Positions 11,282-41,420 of a stretch of DNA of 64,000 nt are shown here, piece by piece (position 1 is the first letter of the stretch; each line of letters opens with the position of its first letter). The notes under the pieces were generated by a model, which had not been told where the DNA came from, did no database searches, and saw nothing but the letters and a program-made list of their open reading frames with translations. The stretch is from Cotesia glomerata (lineage: Eukaryota; Arthropoda; Insecta; Hymenoptera; Braconidae). Both the position numbers and the translations under genes were made by a program. The stretch is taken from positions 19,803,043-19,867,042 of the forward strand of contig NC_058166.1 in NCBI RefSeq assembly GCF_020080835.1, in the 5' to 3' direction.

Positions 11282-13740
11282 TTAATTACTATCTGTAAAA
11301 TTAACAATTATTCCATTGCCTGCGTCGACCCAGCAGTCTTCTGAAAAAAGTTTTTTTCTTAATATTTCTTGTTCAATTGTTCCATTGGTTTTTTTTCGTT
11401 GATAATTTTTGTTGCTGCTGTTCTTCATATCCGAAAGATTATCTGGTAAACAATCATTTATTGTTTCGGGTAACCAATAACACAAAATTGCTGATATCAG
11501 ATTGAATATTCCATTAAATATCAATGGACTGCTGATATTATTAATCTTTAAAAAAATTAATTATAATTTTAAACCATCGTCAAACTCGATTAATTATAAA
11601 AAATACTTACCAGTAATAAAATGTAGGGTCCACTTGTATTACCAACTGTTGATATTATTATAAATAATCCAAAACAAGTACCTCGTATCGTTGTAGGAAA
11701 TAATTCATTAGTGTATAAATAAATAATTGCTAGCGCACTTATGCTACTTACTCTTCCCAATGATAACAATATTATTTTCAATACATCTAAATAAAGTCGT
11801 TTTAAAAGTCATTTGTTAAGAAAAAATAAAAAATTTTATAATAAATTTCAATTAAAATTTTAATAATTTTTACGTACCATTAACCAGTACTGTTAAATCA
11901 GGTAAAAATCCGTGTACAACGATTGAGATGGAAAAAATAAAATTAAATACTTGAAAAATTATTATTGGTAAGCGTCGACCATATCTTGACAGTATAAAAT
12001 ACATTACAATATAAATAATTATTTCAGCTAAATTATTTATTGTTGAATCAACATGTCGATTTTTTGTAAAATTTGGAAATAAATGAATCATAAACGATCT
12101 CATAGTCGAGATCGAAAGCCTGAAAAATTTTTAATTAATTAATTTTTTTATTTCATATAAATATCATAAAAAAATTTATTCTTACCATTGGCAGGTTATT
12201 ATGGTGAGATATTTGATAAAATAACTATTTTTAAATAAACAATATTTTTTTTTAATTGTCTCTGCAATGGGTTCTATATTTTCATTGTCTTTTACTACGG
12301 CAGTTTCATTTTTTAAGTCGAATTTATCTTGACTTATTGTAACTTGAGTGTTTTTTTCTGATGGCTCAAAAATTTCATTATTATTCGAATTATTTTGTGT
12401 TATTTGAACAAATGTCTCTGAAGGATCCGACAATTTTTCCTCCAAGTTTTTTGATGCAACTCGTAAACTCGCTAAAATCATTAAATTTATTATTCACAAC
12501 TTAAAAATAATAAATACGTAAAAATTTTAATTAATTAAATAATTGAATTTACATCGAGAGTTTCGATTTTTTGAAGTCGTCGGCTTAAGTAACTTAATCA
12601 CTTCATCAGGATCATTGTTGGATTTTTCATTATTTTCGATTAAAATTTGAGACTTAAATTTTTCCGACTTTATAGGAGGCGCATTTTTGGCATTTTTACA
12701 ATAAAGTACTTTTTGTTTGGATTTACTACCAAAACAACAATTGTTATATTTTATTATTCTTTCCAAAGCTATATCGGCTTCTGTTGTTTTATTTCGAGTC
12801 AATAACCATCTTGGAGATTCCGGTATCATCCTGGTAAGTAAAAAAAATTTTTTTCAATACAATTTATATGAAATGAAAATGAATGTCTTAAAAAAAAAAA
12901 TAAATTACCAAATGTAAAGCACGGTAATTGCTGTAGGTACAGAAATAGCTAATTGTAAAATTCTCCAGTCTCGAATAAAGTAACCAAACGCTGTAAGTAA
13001 TAGTAATCCAAATGCCCATGCAATACTCATTACCGTGGATACCAAAGTTCTATACTTTGTCGGAAATAATTCTAAGGCTAAAATGTACGTAGAATTTTGT
13101 AGTCCTTGAGCGAATACTCCTTGAAGGCTTCTTAATATCAAAAATACTGGATAACTCTAAATAATTTTACTGACATTAAATTATTATTATTATTATTATT
13201 GCAATTAATAAATTCAATTAATTTAATCACCTGGACAATATATGTTGCAACAGTCATTGTACCCTGGCTGTACAAACAAATAGCTAAAACCGGAAGCCGG
13301 CCGATGCGATCAACAAGAATACCTGTAATCCATGCACCAATCGATACACCTACACAATACGCAATAATACTGTATTCCTTCAAGTAACTTCGCTCGCAAA
13401 TTAATCCCCAATCAGTAATTATACTTTTCTCACTATTATTCGTTTCAAAATTATAGTCGTTTATTCCGCATACTCGAAATGTTCCATTATAAGTATTATT
13501 AATGCATCCATACGTTTTATTTAAACCATGCGATGCCTAAAAAATATATTTATATATTTAACTGTTAATTGTTTTGTTTTGTATTAATATTGAAAACTAC
13601 ATTACCTCACAATAAAATTTTGGTGTATAATTGTGATAAATAGTCAAAGTATGACTCATTGCCACGATAATATAATTAATACCGAGTAAAAATAATAAAA
13701 TAAATTGAAAATATCCTACTTTTATATCCTCGATCGACAT
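11282..13740 (-). CDS. SLC22-type organic cation transporter-like MFS protein, 8 exons
   Basis: Exons in transcript order: 13740-13606, 13536-13231, 13156-12909, 12830-12553, 12471-12186, 12119-11878, 11786-11611, 11545-11282. All junctions are GT-AG and in frame, giving 644 residues. Family hallmarks seen in order: GYFQ then TM1; an extracellular loop with N-glycosylation sites and Cys; DWGLICERSYLKE before TM2; DRIGRLP after TM2; a TM3-TM6 block; PESPRWLL at about 233-240; a long cytoplasmic loop; TM7-TM12 with SRYGRRLP and NELFPTTIRG; and WLPET near the end. Known for the family: 12-TM plasma membrane carriers moving organic cations, carnitine or anions. The substrate cannot be told. The loop between PESPRWLL and TM7 is unusually long, about 150 residues and Lys/Asn/Glu-rich, which explains the length above the usual 550. 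Confidence 0.92.
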
Positions 13741-15396
13741 TTTTTCAAGTCACATTTAAAACAATAAAAAAAAAAATATTTAAAATTATAGAAATTGAAT
13801 TTAAGTTAACAACTCATTTTAAGCGCCAGTGTCACGCGGCGGGAGTGAACAGCGACTGAATGAATATTACGTCCGAGAATCGCACAGTCGTGTAAAAACA
13901 CACAACCCTCGCACAAACAAGGACAATAAATAAAATTTATCTACCTATTTTAATTAATTCATACCTTTTACATTTCAATCATTACCTAAATATTCTAATA
14001 ATTTAAATTTCTTGGCTTTTATAACAATATTGGAAAATTTACCCGATAAGAATTTTAGATACTTAATTAAAAAAATTAGGATAGTTTGATTAAATACTTT
14101 TTCATATTTATTAATTTTTTATTGTTACATTTAATATAAATCAATAAAAAAATATTCTTGAATTCTATGTCAATTTATTGAAATTTTATATTGAATTAAT
14201 GCCTTTTATACTTATAATAATAATTATTATTATTATTATTGTTAATTATTAATTATTTAAGAAAAAACAAATAAAATTTAATTATTAAACAAAAATATAT
14301 TGCGTACTATGAAAATGTATTTTTACAAGGATCCATTTCCTGAATAATTTTTCAAACTGTTTGATTATTCTTAAAGAGTAACGTCCGGTCTAAAACACCT
14401 TACTATATAATCATATTCAGTGTGTCTCATACATTTAACCATTAACGCATTCTTTTTATCCACTCGTTTGCATATATTTTCAGTTATAATACTTTATAAT
14501 ACTCAATTTTTAGTTTTTTTCTACATCTAACTTTCGATTGGATTTTTTTTCTATTTTAATCTGTCACGTAAAATGACAAAATACTGTATCGTTTTATCGT
14601 ATATCCAATAAATTGAATGATTAAAAAATGTAATTTCTCTGAAACAAAAACATCGAAATGATCGATTATAACTTACAAAGTTAAACATAACTGTCTTATT
14701 CTCAATTATAAGAGAAAAGAGAGGGAAATAGGCCTCACGACTGACAACTTGTCCTGAATGCTTTTGTTTTTTTTTTTTTTTATTCGGTTGTACCGTTACC
14801 GGTTACAAGTTGTATCATTAATACACCTCTTGATCATCAATGGAGCTATGCTTCGTAAAACTCTATCTCTTTTTTACTTCCAAGCCCGACAAACAGTCTA
14901 TCACCACCTTGATCGCAGTACTTGGCATTCTTCGAGTGTTAGATAAATAACATAACGTTTAATTTTACTGTGGCCAATAAAAATAATACCAGTTATATTG
15001 GGTATTGGGTTGTAGTCAGCTCAAGTTAAGTCAGGCAAAATGAACCTCAATAAACTTAAGACAGTCAGTTAGTCTCAAGTCAGTGATCAAGGAAGATTTT
15101 TATTTTAAAAAACTAATATAAATAATGTGAGTCATTTTATATTATATATTACTTCGGTCATTGGATAATAATCCATTGTTTCTTTCAGACTATGTACAGG
15201 GAAGTGCCTTTTAAAGACCGGAATTAATAAACAGGAAACTTAATAACGTCATTCATGATTTTTTAAATCGTCTTCTTATTCTTATTCTGTTAAAATAATC
15301 GGTATCCGTTTTACTGCTTTGTAATTTAATTATATTTATTTAACGTTAAATTATTTTAAATAAAAACTTTAATTTGAGTAAGCTTGTTATGTAAAG
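13741..15396. promoter_or_regulatory. Divergent intergenic region between transporter and small peptide gene
   Basis: The transporter reads leftward from 13740 and the peptide gene rightward from 15397. A GC-enriched patch at about 13822-13910 (CACGCGGCGGGAGTG) lies where the transporter promoter is expected. An (AAT)n/(ATT)n palindrome is at about 14217-14242. The first noncoding exon of the peptide gene could lie near 15000-15125, but I cannot fix it. An open frame at 14758-14946 looks like chance. Confidence 0.5.
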
Positions 15397-15502
15397 ATGA
15401 TTCGAAAAATAATTGTCTTCATTGTACTAATAACAGTGAGTATTTTTTTTTTTTTTCAGTTCTTTTTAAAATATTGTTATTTGTAGTGACGATAATGAAT
15501 TT

Positions 15503-15535
<33 letters not shown>

Positions 15536-15772
15536 CAGTTAAATTTAGTAGAGTGCAAAAAAGGAAATACCAAACAGTTTCCACTCTCCAAAGAAACTAA
15601 TCCTCCTAATTTTATTAGACTAGTGGTAATGAGACTAATTTACGGGCTGGCAACGTCGATGGGTCTCGAAGACCGGCTGGAGGATGTTTTTGGTGGAATT
15701 TTCGTTCCTCCTGGTGCCGATGATTATGGTGATTATGGGGGTTTTGGTGACTACACATCTGATTTAATATAA
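15397..15772 (+). CDS. Small secreted peptide, 90 residues, 2 exons
   Basis: Exon 1 is 15397-15435 and exon 2 is 15539-15772; the intron has a GTGAGT donor and an acceptor preceded by a poly-T run of over 30 bases. The product starts with MIRK and a hydrophobic core of about 15 residues ending at LVEC, a standard signal peptide that is split by the intron. The mature part of about 71 residues has no cysteine after the signal region. It contains a predicted amphipathic segment (RLVVMRLIYGLATSMGLEDR) followed by VFGGIFVPPGADD, and ends in a Gly/Tyr/Asp-rich acidic tail. I do not recognise a family. Balanced codon use, higher GC than the flanks and a clean signal peptide argue for a real gene. 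A polyadenylation signal AATAAA sits at 15948-15953. Confidence 0.78.
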
Positions 15773-16519
15773 ATACTTGAAATAATTTTCAGACATTATT
15801 ATTTTATAATTTTAAACTAATTTACCATTACGATAAAATTCTCTTGAGTACAGAATTAAAAAAAAAATATATATATATATATATAATTCTTTCTGTATCT
15901 TGATGGAATTTCATTTACATGGAAGTAGATTGTAATACTTTTGTTTTAATAAATAACATGTTAATTTATAAATATGTATATAATAATTTCATTTGATTTC
16001 AAATAAAAAAATATTAATAAAATTAATTCTGATGAGTACCATCGTTAAAATACTCTTTACAATTATTTTCTAAAAAACCCGCCCAATAGTAGCGCCATCT
16101 ATATATTTCTAATTCTGTTTACTGGCTGATGATTATTTTTCCAGCGGACGCCATTTGTATTTTTTTCTACGCAGTCTCTACAATACAGTAACACATTTAT
16201 TTTGTAACCCGTGAAAATAAGTGTCAACATACTCGTTATTTATTTATTTACGACTTTATAAAAATAAAATATATAATGTAAAAATATATATTTAATATCC
16301 GGATTATTATACGTATCATAGTTTTTTTTTTTTATTAATTTTAATTTCTGTTTTATAAAGAAATTAAGACAAAAAAACGTAGTACAAAGAAAGTAGTTAA
16401 TTTTGAGGTTAATTTAGGAATTTTTAATAGCAAATGATTAAAGTAATTAATACAAAACTGGATAAATAGAAATTTTAAAAGTATAAAATAGTTATTAGCT
16501 CTTAGTGTTTTTAAATAAT
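15773..16519 (+). promoter_or_regulatory. Spacer with CTCF-like site upstream of MED31
   Basis: The left half is the 3' UTR of the peptide gene with a (TA)n run at about 15868-15883. At 16090-16101 TAGCGCCATCTA reads TAGATGGCGCTA on the other strand, which matches the core of the insect CTCF motif AGATGGCGC as I know it. A second GCCAT-containing patch is at about 16144-16155. These lie about 0.4 kb before the MED31 start and plausibly mark its promoter or a boundary. Confidence 0.5.
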
Positions 16520-17359
16520 ATGAATCGTTTGGATGATCCATCTAATTTCATAAAAGGTCGCAAACCAACTTTTATTGGAATGAACGGTAAGTTTTATTTA
16601 TTCATCAAATTAATTTGGTTTATTATTGTTATTATATAATTGATAATTTTTATTTGAACATCAGGTGGACCAGAAACAGATGAACAGCAACGTGTGCGCT
16701 TCCAAGTGGAATTAGAGTTTGTACAATGTTTGGCTAACCCCAATTACTTGAACTGTAAGTCACCTGTTTTTTTTTTATTATAATAATAAATGAAAATTAA
16801 GTTAGCCAACACTGAAAAATTTTTGATTTTTTTTATTAATTAAAAATTAGAACTAAAAAACTATTTTTAAAAAATTCCACGTATAATTTTTAAAATTTTC
16901 TACATGTGAAAATTTTTGTTTTAATTTTTTAAAAATTATTTTTCAATAAAAAAAAATTCTAAAAATTTTTAAATGTCGGCTAACTTAATTTTCATTTTTT
17001 ATTACTTATAAATAAATAAATAAATAGATATAAAATTTTTTATAGTCTTAGCACAACGTGGTTACTTTAAAGACTCGTCGTTCGTCAACTACCTGAAATA
17101 TTTATTGTACTGGAAGGAACCAGAGTACGCAAAATACTTAAAGTATCCCATGTGCTTGTACTTTCTTGACCTACTCCAATACGAACATTTTAGACGCGAA
17201 GTAGTTAACTCACAGTGCACTAAATTCATTGATGATCAGCAAATATTACTCTGGCAACATTATACCCGTCGTCGTACAAGATTACTGCAAACTTCCAGTG
17301 AACAAACTCAACAACATGTCACCCAAAATAATGGAATAGTTCAACCTAAAGTTCCTTGA
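16520..17359 (+). CDS. MED31: Mediator complex subunit 31
   Basis: Exons 16520-16586, 16665-16754 and 17046-17359 encode 156 residues. The conserved Med31/Soh1 four-helix core is obvious: RVRFQVELEFVQCLANPNYL, LNFLAQRGYFKD then FVNYLKYLLYWKEPEYAK, YPMCLYFLDLLQYEHFRRE and DDQQILLWQHYTRRR. The C-terminal tail is Gln/Thr-rich, as in other insects. Known role: part of the Mediator middle module that links activators to RNA polymerase II. Introns are GT-AG and in phase. A palindromic repeat sits in intron 2. The polyadenylation signal AATAAA is at 17391-17396, and the gene converges on the Fat-like cadherin 3' end. Confidence 0.97.
16780..17004. mobile_element. Palindromic MITE-like element in MED31 intron 2
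   Basis: The outer ends are inverted copies: TGAAAATTAAGTTAGCCAAC on the left (about 16791-16810) and its near-perfect complement TCGGCTAACTTAATTTTCAT on the right (about 16976-16996). The interior is also largely self-complementary (AAAAATTTTT blocks on both sides). The element fills most of the intron between exons ending 16754 and starting 17046 and has no coding capacity. Target-site duplications are hidden in the AT-rich flanks. Confidence 0.75.
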
Positions 17360-19496
17360 TAAATTATTTATAAAACTATGCTAAATGTTTAATAAAATAT
17401 TATCAAAAATTATTTTTAACTTAAAAAAATTTTTATATTTATTATCTCACTAATTAGTTTGCATTATTTTATTGCATGTGTTCATAAAAATTGAATAATC
17501 ATTACTTATACGGGTAATAATAAAAATAAAAAATTTTAGGCAAGATTTAAGTGGTTTATTATAATAATTTGATTTTGTACAGTGTTTTAGACAAGTTATA
17601 CATACTTATAAATTATTATTATTTTTTTTTCCTGGATTTATTCTCGATATGTGTCCTATTGTCAGGAGTTACAGGAATAATAGGTTGAAAATTATCGTAA
17701 TTGTACCCATTTATTTTTTGCCATTTTATTTTACAATCTAATGACTCTATAATACGTAACTTGACTTAAAAAAATTTTCATTTATATACAATATATTTTA
17801 ATAATAATAATAATTATTATTATTATTATAGATCATCAATACAATTATTATTGCAAATTAATAGTACAAATATTATAACTAATACATATTCAAAGTAATT
17901 GGCAGTTAACATTGCAATATAATTACAAATTTTTATTTTTTTTTTTGCATATAAATAAATAAAATTATTTATTAAATATTTATTCTAATGTAGAATAAAT
18001 TAACTGATGAGGATTCTATCGGTAATTTTTTATATTTATATCAAAGGATAATAATAAAAAGTTTAATAAAAAAAATTGCCACAATAACTCAATAAAGTTA
18101 TTGATTTAGTTCTTATACTTTTAAAGTCAATCTAATGGATATAAAAAATGGAATTGAAGCTGCCATAAGACTCCTTGCGAGTAATTAATTTAAAAATGAC
18201 ATAATAACAATAATAATTGACTGTTTCTATTGTATTTGTGTATATATTATTTAAAATGAATTAGCAATGATAATTTATAAAATAAATAAAAGCATCCTAT
18301 GTCATGGCCTTTTAAAATTGGCAGTAATTAGCTAAAAAATTATAATCATAATTAACTATTATTATAAAATCGGATTAAGAGATTAATTGATAAAAAAAAA
18401 AAAAACGACGCATTATATTATTATTAAATATCTAAAAGTCGCGTTATAAAGCAGTCTTATAAAAAATTACGTCGTTAATATTTTAATTTCGATTAAATAT
18501 TAATTAATTACGTGTTTAAAATAAAATACTTATTATTTAATACTCAATACTTATTATCGACAATTCGAAAAATCAAAAGAGTTGGAAGAAATTAATTCGA
18601 TTATTTACAGTAAGAGTTACTTGTTTTTTTTTTTTTCTATTAGTTTTACTCTTTCAAACACTTGCGACATTTCATTACTGCTAATTTATTATATGTATAT
18701 TATTTTATTTTATTTTTATTTCAATTATTGTATAAACATTATTATCATCACAGTAAAAATATTTTATATATCTCAACTATTAACTTGAGTTTAATTTTAA
18801 TGAAAAATTTCACTCTTTTAGTTATTATTACTTTTTTTTTAAAGATATTTTTAAACTGTGCTCATTATTACTGCTGGTTTCTTTTTCAATGATATTTTAT
18901 AAATTTTATGATTGTATTTTTTATTTAAACACTTAAATATTCAAATTAATAGTCGATCAATATGTAAAAAAATTATAAAAAATAATACAAAATATAATTC
19001 ATAAATAAATCATTGGTCTATTATAATTAAATTTTTCCAAGAAATCTCTAACAACCGCGTGTTTCATTTTAATCAAATAAATTTTCAATTTTATTTAATG
19101 AAATAAAAATAATAATGATAATAAATAAAATAATTAAGTACGCAAAGTAATTATTACTGAGATTTCTTGACAAATTATCATTCGTTATAAAAAAACAAGT
19201 AGTAATTTTATTAGTGACATCAGTCTCGTATTATAAATAGCTGCCCAGCTTATTTCTATAGATATTGTTTTTTTTTTTTTTTTTTTTTTTTTTCTATCTC
19301 TCTTCATTTATATACAAAATAAGTATTATTTATTTAATTATTACTCACTCAATTCATCAAGCATAATTAATTTGAATTAAAAAAAATTTTATCAATTTAA
19401 AAAACTCAAATCATTCACACTTAGATATTTATTATTATTTATTATCATTTACTTAATTAGTAATAATAATAAATATTTCGTAATTTTATATAAATG
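17360..19496. other. 3' UTRs of MED31 and the Fat-like cadherin
   Basis: About 2.1 kb of AT-rich DNA separates the two converging stops. The first 50 bases are MED31 3' UTR. The rest probably holds the long 3' UTR of the cadherin; a minus-strand AATAAA (TTTATT at 17555-17560) is a candidate end. It includes an (AAT)n/(ATT)n hairpin near 17800-17831 and a poly-T run at about 19267-19293. No further gene seen. Confidence 0.55.
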
Positions 19497-37050
<17,554 letters not shown>

Positions 37051-38112
37051 CTAAAAACAAAAATAAATACATTTTCCTTTATTTTTAAGTTATAAGTTAT
37101 ATCAATAACATATATTTATTTATCTATATATAAAGTATAAGATGGTTTGAAAGAATTGAAAGAACAGGAAGGCAAAGGGTAAGGGGAAAGAAAAAAAATA
37201 AACAATTGCGGGATCATAAATAACATTGTGCAGGAAATTTCATGGTTTTTTATAGCATAAAAAGCATAAAATTTCTATCGAGTGAGTAGTCTGGTTTGAC
37301 GCAAATAGAGTGATAAGATGAATGAAATGAGTTTAAAAGTTATCGGCGAAGGGGAAGGGGGGTTGAGTAAACTTTTATTATTATTCATGACTTTGACACT
37401 GACTAGTTTATTTTTATCTTTTTTTTTTTAAATCTTTTTATCTCTTTATCGGTATTGATTGTGATGAATATAATTCTAAAAACAACTCAAGTATTTATTT
37501 TATAATTTGATTTCGTAATTACCAAGCTTACATATTAATTCGAAATATTATAATTTAGCCTATTAATAAAATGCATATAATTTTAATAATAATTTTCAGG
37601 ATTTATTATTGGTATATGGACACGCACCCGATTAATAATGAATAATGACTAACTTTAAATCCAATACTCAATAAATTATTTTACAGTAAATCAAACTACC
37701 CAATAAATAGATAAATAGTGGTCGGTCAAAAGTTCTCTCTCTCTCGCTCTCTTTCTCTTTTATTTCCTATATATAATTATAATTTATTTACAAAACTATT
37801 TGACCAGCATACACGTGATGTTTTTTTGCAACAGTAAAAGAGATTTTATTAATTAAATATTTAATTATAGTTGATCATTTTATGAGATGCACAGAAATGG
37901 ACAAACAGTACGAATTAATATTATTTTATGTTTATTATATCATTTAAAAATGGTTCATAAATAATGTATGCATGAGTGGGTGGTTGTGGTGGTTATGATT
38001 AATGACGAATAGTATTAAATGAGATTTACAGAGGATCAAAGAAATTTTAAACAAATAAATATAATAAATGTACGTAGAATAGATATAATAGACATAATAT
38101 GTAGAGGATTTT

Positions 38113-38147
38113 GGAGTTTGAGAGTTTGAAAGTTTGAGAGTTTGAGA
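38113..38147. repeat. Tandem repeat of about 9 bp (GAGTTTGAGA type)
   Basis: About four consecutive units of GAGTTTGAGA and variants. Confidence 0.8.
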
Positions 38148-38556
38148 TGAGAGGGTAAATGATAGAGAAAGGTTTTAAGTTATGGGAATGCTATAAGGGT
38201 CTTTTGGATCCGCCTTGGTCGTGTACTCTTGTCTTCTCGTTCTCTGGTTTCGTATCTGGTCTGTGACGAGATTTCCACCCCTGACTAGTACCTCTAACTA
38301 TCGAGCTACTCAGTGCAGCCTCTCAGGCTTCGTATATCAGGCCCCCTGAGTTGGCTTTTCAGATTTTTTAGGCTTTTCAAGCTTTTTAACTTTTTCTTTT
38401 TATTACTTGTTAAAAAATAAATAAATTTAATTAAAAAAAAAAAAACAATAGTCTTAATAATACTATTTGATATTGAGCCAAGTTAAAACTAAAAGACATA
38501 AAATAATTAGAGTAATGATATACTGTCAGCTATTTTCATAAACTAACATGTACATC

Positions 38557-38559
<3 letters not shown>

Positions 38560-38598
<39 letters not shown>
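38560..38598. repeat. (AT)n microsatellite
   Basis: Uninterrupted AT dinucleotides, about 19 units. Confidence 0.95.
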
Positions 38599-38601
<3 letters not shown>

Positions 38602-39360
38602 CATATCAAACGTGTGCGAGAGTAAACGTGAAATGTTTTATGAATAACTATTCTCTAACATGTCTGAATATATACACTGCGATGTCCATTCACACCACGC
38701 CGCGTTTTAATGTCACACAAAGAGTGTCACCAGTGGAAAAAAATGAACATATAACACACTAATGATTTTTCACCAAATAAAAATTCTATTGTATTTTTAA
38801 TTTTAAGATTAATTTTTTTTTTTAATAATAGTCTCTTATCTGATTATTAAACTTAAAGTTATATAATGGTTAAATTTAGATTAATAGCATTAAAACGACG
38901 TGTACGTTAATAATATTTAGTTTGACAATCATTTATGATTTATTTTGTTTGTTAAAATAAATATCTTGTATAATAAAAAAGTTTGTTTAATATGGCATTC
39001 AGTGAAGCATTTTAACTGGAGGTATGGTCAGAAACGGTGTCAGACATAAGTTGTGGGTTCAATTTTCTATCGTCACCTGTACTGCTGTTATACGTGTTAT
39101 GTGTATAAAGTTTATTCTTTGTGCGTTGAGTGAATATTATTGGACACTGTTGGATTGGCGTACTATATTATATGGGAAATTACAGAATAGAAAAAAAATA
39201 CGTGCCCATATTAAAATAATCTAATGTTGCTCATCATAAGAGTGTCCAATCGAAATAAAAGCTATAAATCAACCGATTAACTGACGAATCGACAATACGT
39301 GACTAAATGAAGTTTTATTTCAAACAGATGAAATATTAGTTGAAAGAAAATAAAAAAAGT

Positions 39361-39396
39361 AGATGAATAGATGAATAAATGAATAGATGAATATAG
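39361..39396. repeat. Tandem GATGAATA repeat
   Basis: Four imperfect units of GATGAATA/AATGAATA. Confidence 0.8.
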
Positions 39397-41371
39397 AGAG
39401 AGCGTGCCAAAAGCATTAATGCAGAGCTAAAAGTACACAGGGCTCACAGGGCGCGGTTTTAGCAAATAAGCTTGTAATAATAATAAGAGAGTCACCATAT
39501 GTGCGTGGGTAGTTATAGTAAAATGGGTATTATTCTCAGCTCGTCTACTCTAATTAAGCCTCCTGGTCTATTATAATTATTGTAATAATAATGCATAGTC
39601 ATGAGTTATTGTTTGCTGTTAAATAGAAATCCGATAAATATGGTGAAGAAATTAATCAACTGAAAATAAAAAAAAAAAAAAAAATATAATCAACCGTACA
39701 TTATTTGGTATTAATCGTATGTAGCGTCTATGAAAAATATTAAAATATTAGCATCGAGGGATTTTGGGAAAGCAATCAATTTACTATATACGATTCAAAT
39801 TATTCCGATATGTTGGTGGAGCATCTGGCACTCGTTGGGCTCTTACTGCTTGAAAATAATATAGATTAAATAACATTATTATTATGATTATTATTATTAT
39901 AGATAGCAGGTCGCTTACACCGGATTTTTTTTGGCAATCAATTAATTCACAATGCATCGAACGCTAGATATTTTATCACAGGTTTTGCTTATATCTGATG
40001 GAAAGTTAATAAATAAATGTTGAAAATAAAACAAAGATAAAGATTGAAAAAGCCGATAAAGGTTCTCATATCAATAATTTACGAAATAGCCAATTGTTTG
40101 GGGGTAACTTCCGAGGCTGCTCATCGGGATAGAGATTTTATGAGTGTAAAAAGTTATTTGCTCTGGTTCACTATGTGTAGCCTTTATAAATATATCGCTA
40201 AAAATAATGAAAACGATTTTAGGGATTAATTTCTTGGTGTAGGTTTAAATTAAAATTTTTTTAAAAATTTTAATAATTTTTATTCTATGGTTATTCATCA
40301 TTCATTTTGTTTTTTCTATCTAATTTATTTTTTTTTTTTTTTTTTTTTTTTAGTGGTGAGATTAATTTCCATATATAAAATGAATAGAGTCGACGGTGAG
40401 CATCGCGATGGTGTAAATGGATATTATAAGCTGAATTTAAAATAGTAAAAACACAGCTAAGCCAGGAGAGTTTGTAGCGTGACGAATTCGCATAAAAACA
40501 TCAAGACCACACCCTGGGTGAATGAATTAGTTTTAATCTCAGCACACACACTCTTCTTACAACAGCCCTAAAATTAACGTCTGTTGTTCATTAAATATAA
40601 GGCTCTACTTCTCTATAGCCATTTACATCATATCATGTAAGTGTCTCGTTTGCGTGCTACTTTTCTGCACGCTATTTTTAAGCTTCTACCCCATACCGTT
40701 TATCCGCACGAATATATATCCTCCAATATATCATCTATATAACATTATTTTTTAATTTTTATCCAAAAACGATAGCTTACAGAGCAAGACTATTTACTGC
40801 ATGGACATCTTTCAATAGTGCTTCTTTTTTTACTATTATGTATATAATTTACTATACATTCCAAAGATACGTCAAACTATATGTATCAACGAAATGTTGT
40901 ATGTTAGATATGTACTCCAAACAACAATAATAATAATAATTTTAAGATTCCTTTGCTTCCGAAAAAAAAAATTAATTAATTATTTTTCAAACAACTTTTT
41001 TGTTTTTTTTTTCTTTATCCGGTAAACGGAAAAGGTAATACAGCTGAAAAATGAAAGCTGTTTGCTATAAAGCCACTCCTAAAAAAGGATAAAAGTGATT
41101 TTTAAAAAAGGGGATTAAAAAAAAGCTAACAAAAGAAAATAAATAAAATTTGTTTGGCATGAGTTTACTGTAAGTACAAGTAACCGCAAGTAAGCTCGAG
41201 GTAAAACGGCATCAAAGCTTTTTAATAAAATTAGATGGTCTCTTTGGTGGTTTTGATGGCACATGGACGGTGCGTAATAGTGGTCTCAAACCGCGTGCCT
41301 CTAGTGGTCACCAGGGAAATGCCGATCAACCTTAGGCTATTTCTCTCTTATCGTTAACTCTACATCTTCTT

Positions 41372-41420
41372 TTTCATCATCATCATCATCATCATCATCG
41401 TTATTATTATTATTATTATT
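41372..41420. repeat. (CAT)n(TTA)n compound microsatellite
   Basis: About eight CAT units run into about six TTA units. Confidence 0.9.

Noticed and set aside
14758..14946. 62-codon plus-strand frame before the peptide gene
   Set aside because: Starts in a poly-T tract, has no recognisable domain and no support as an upstream exon.
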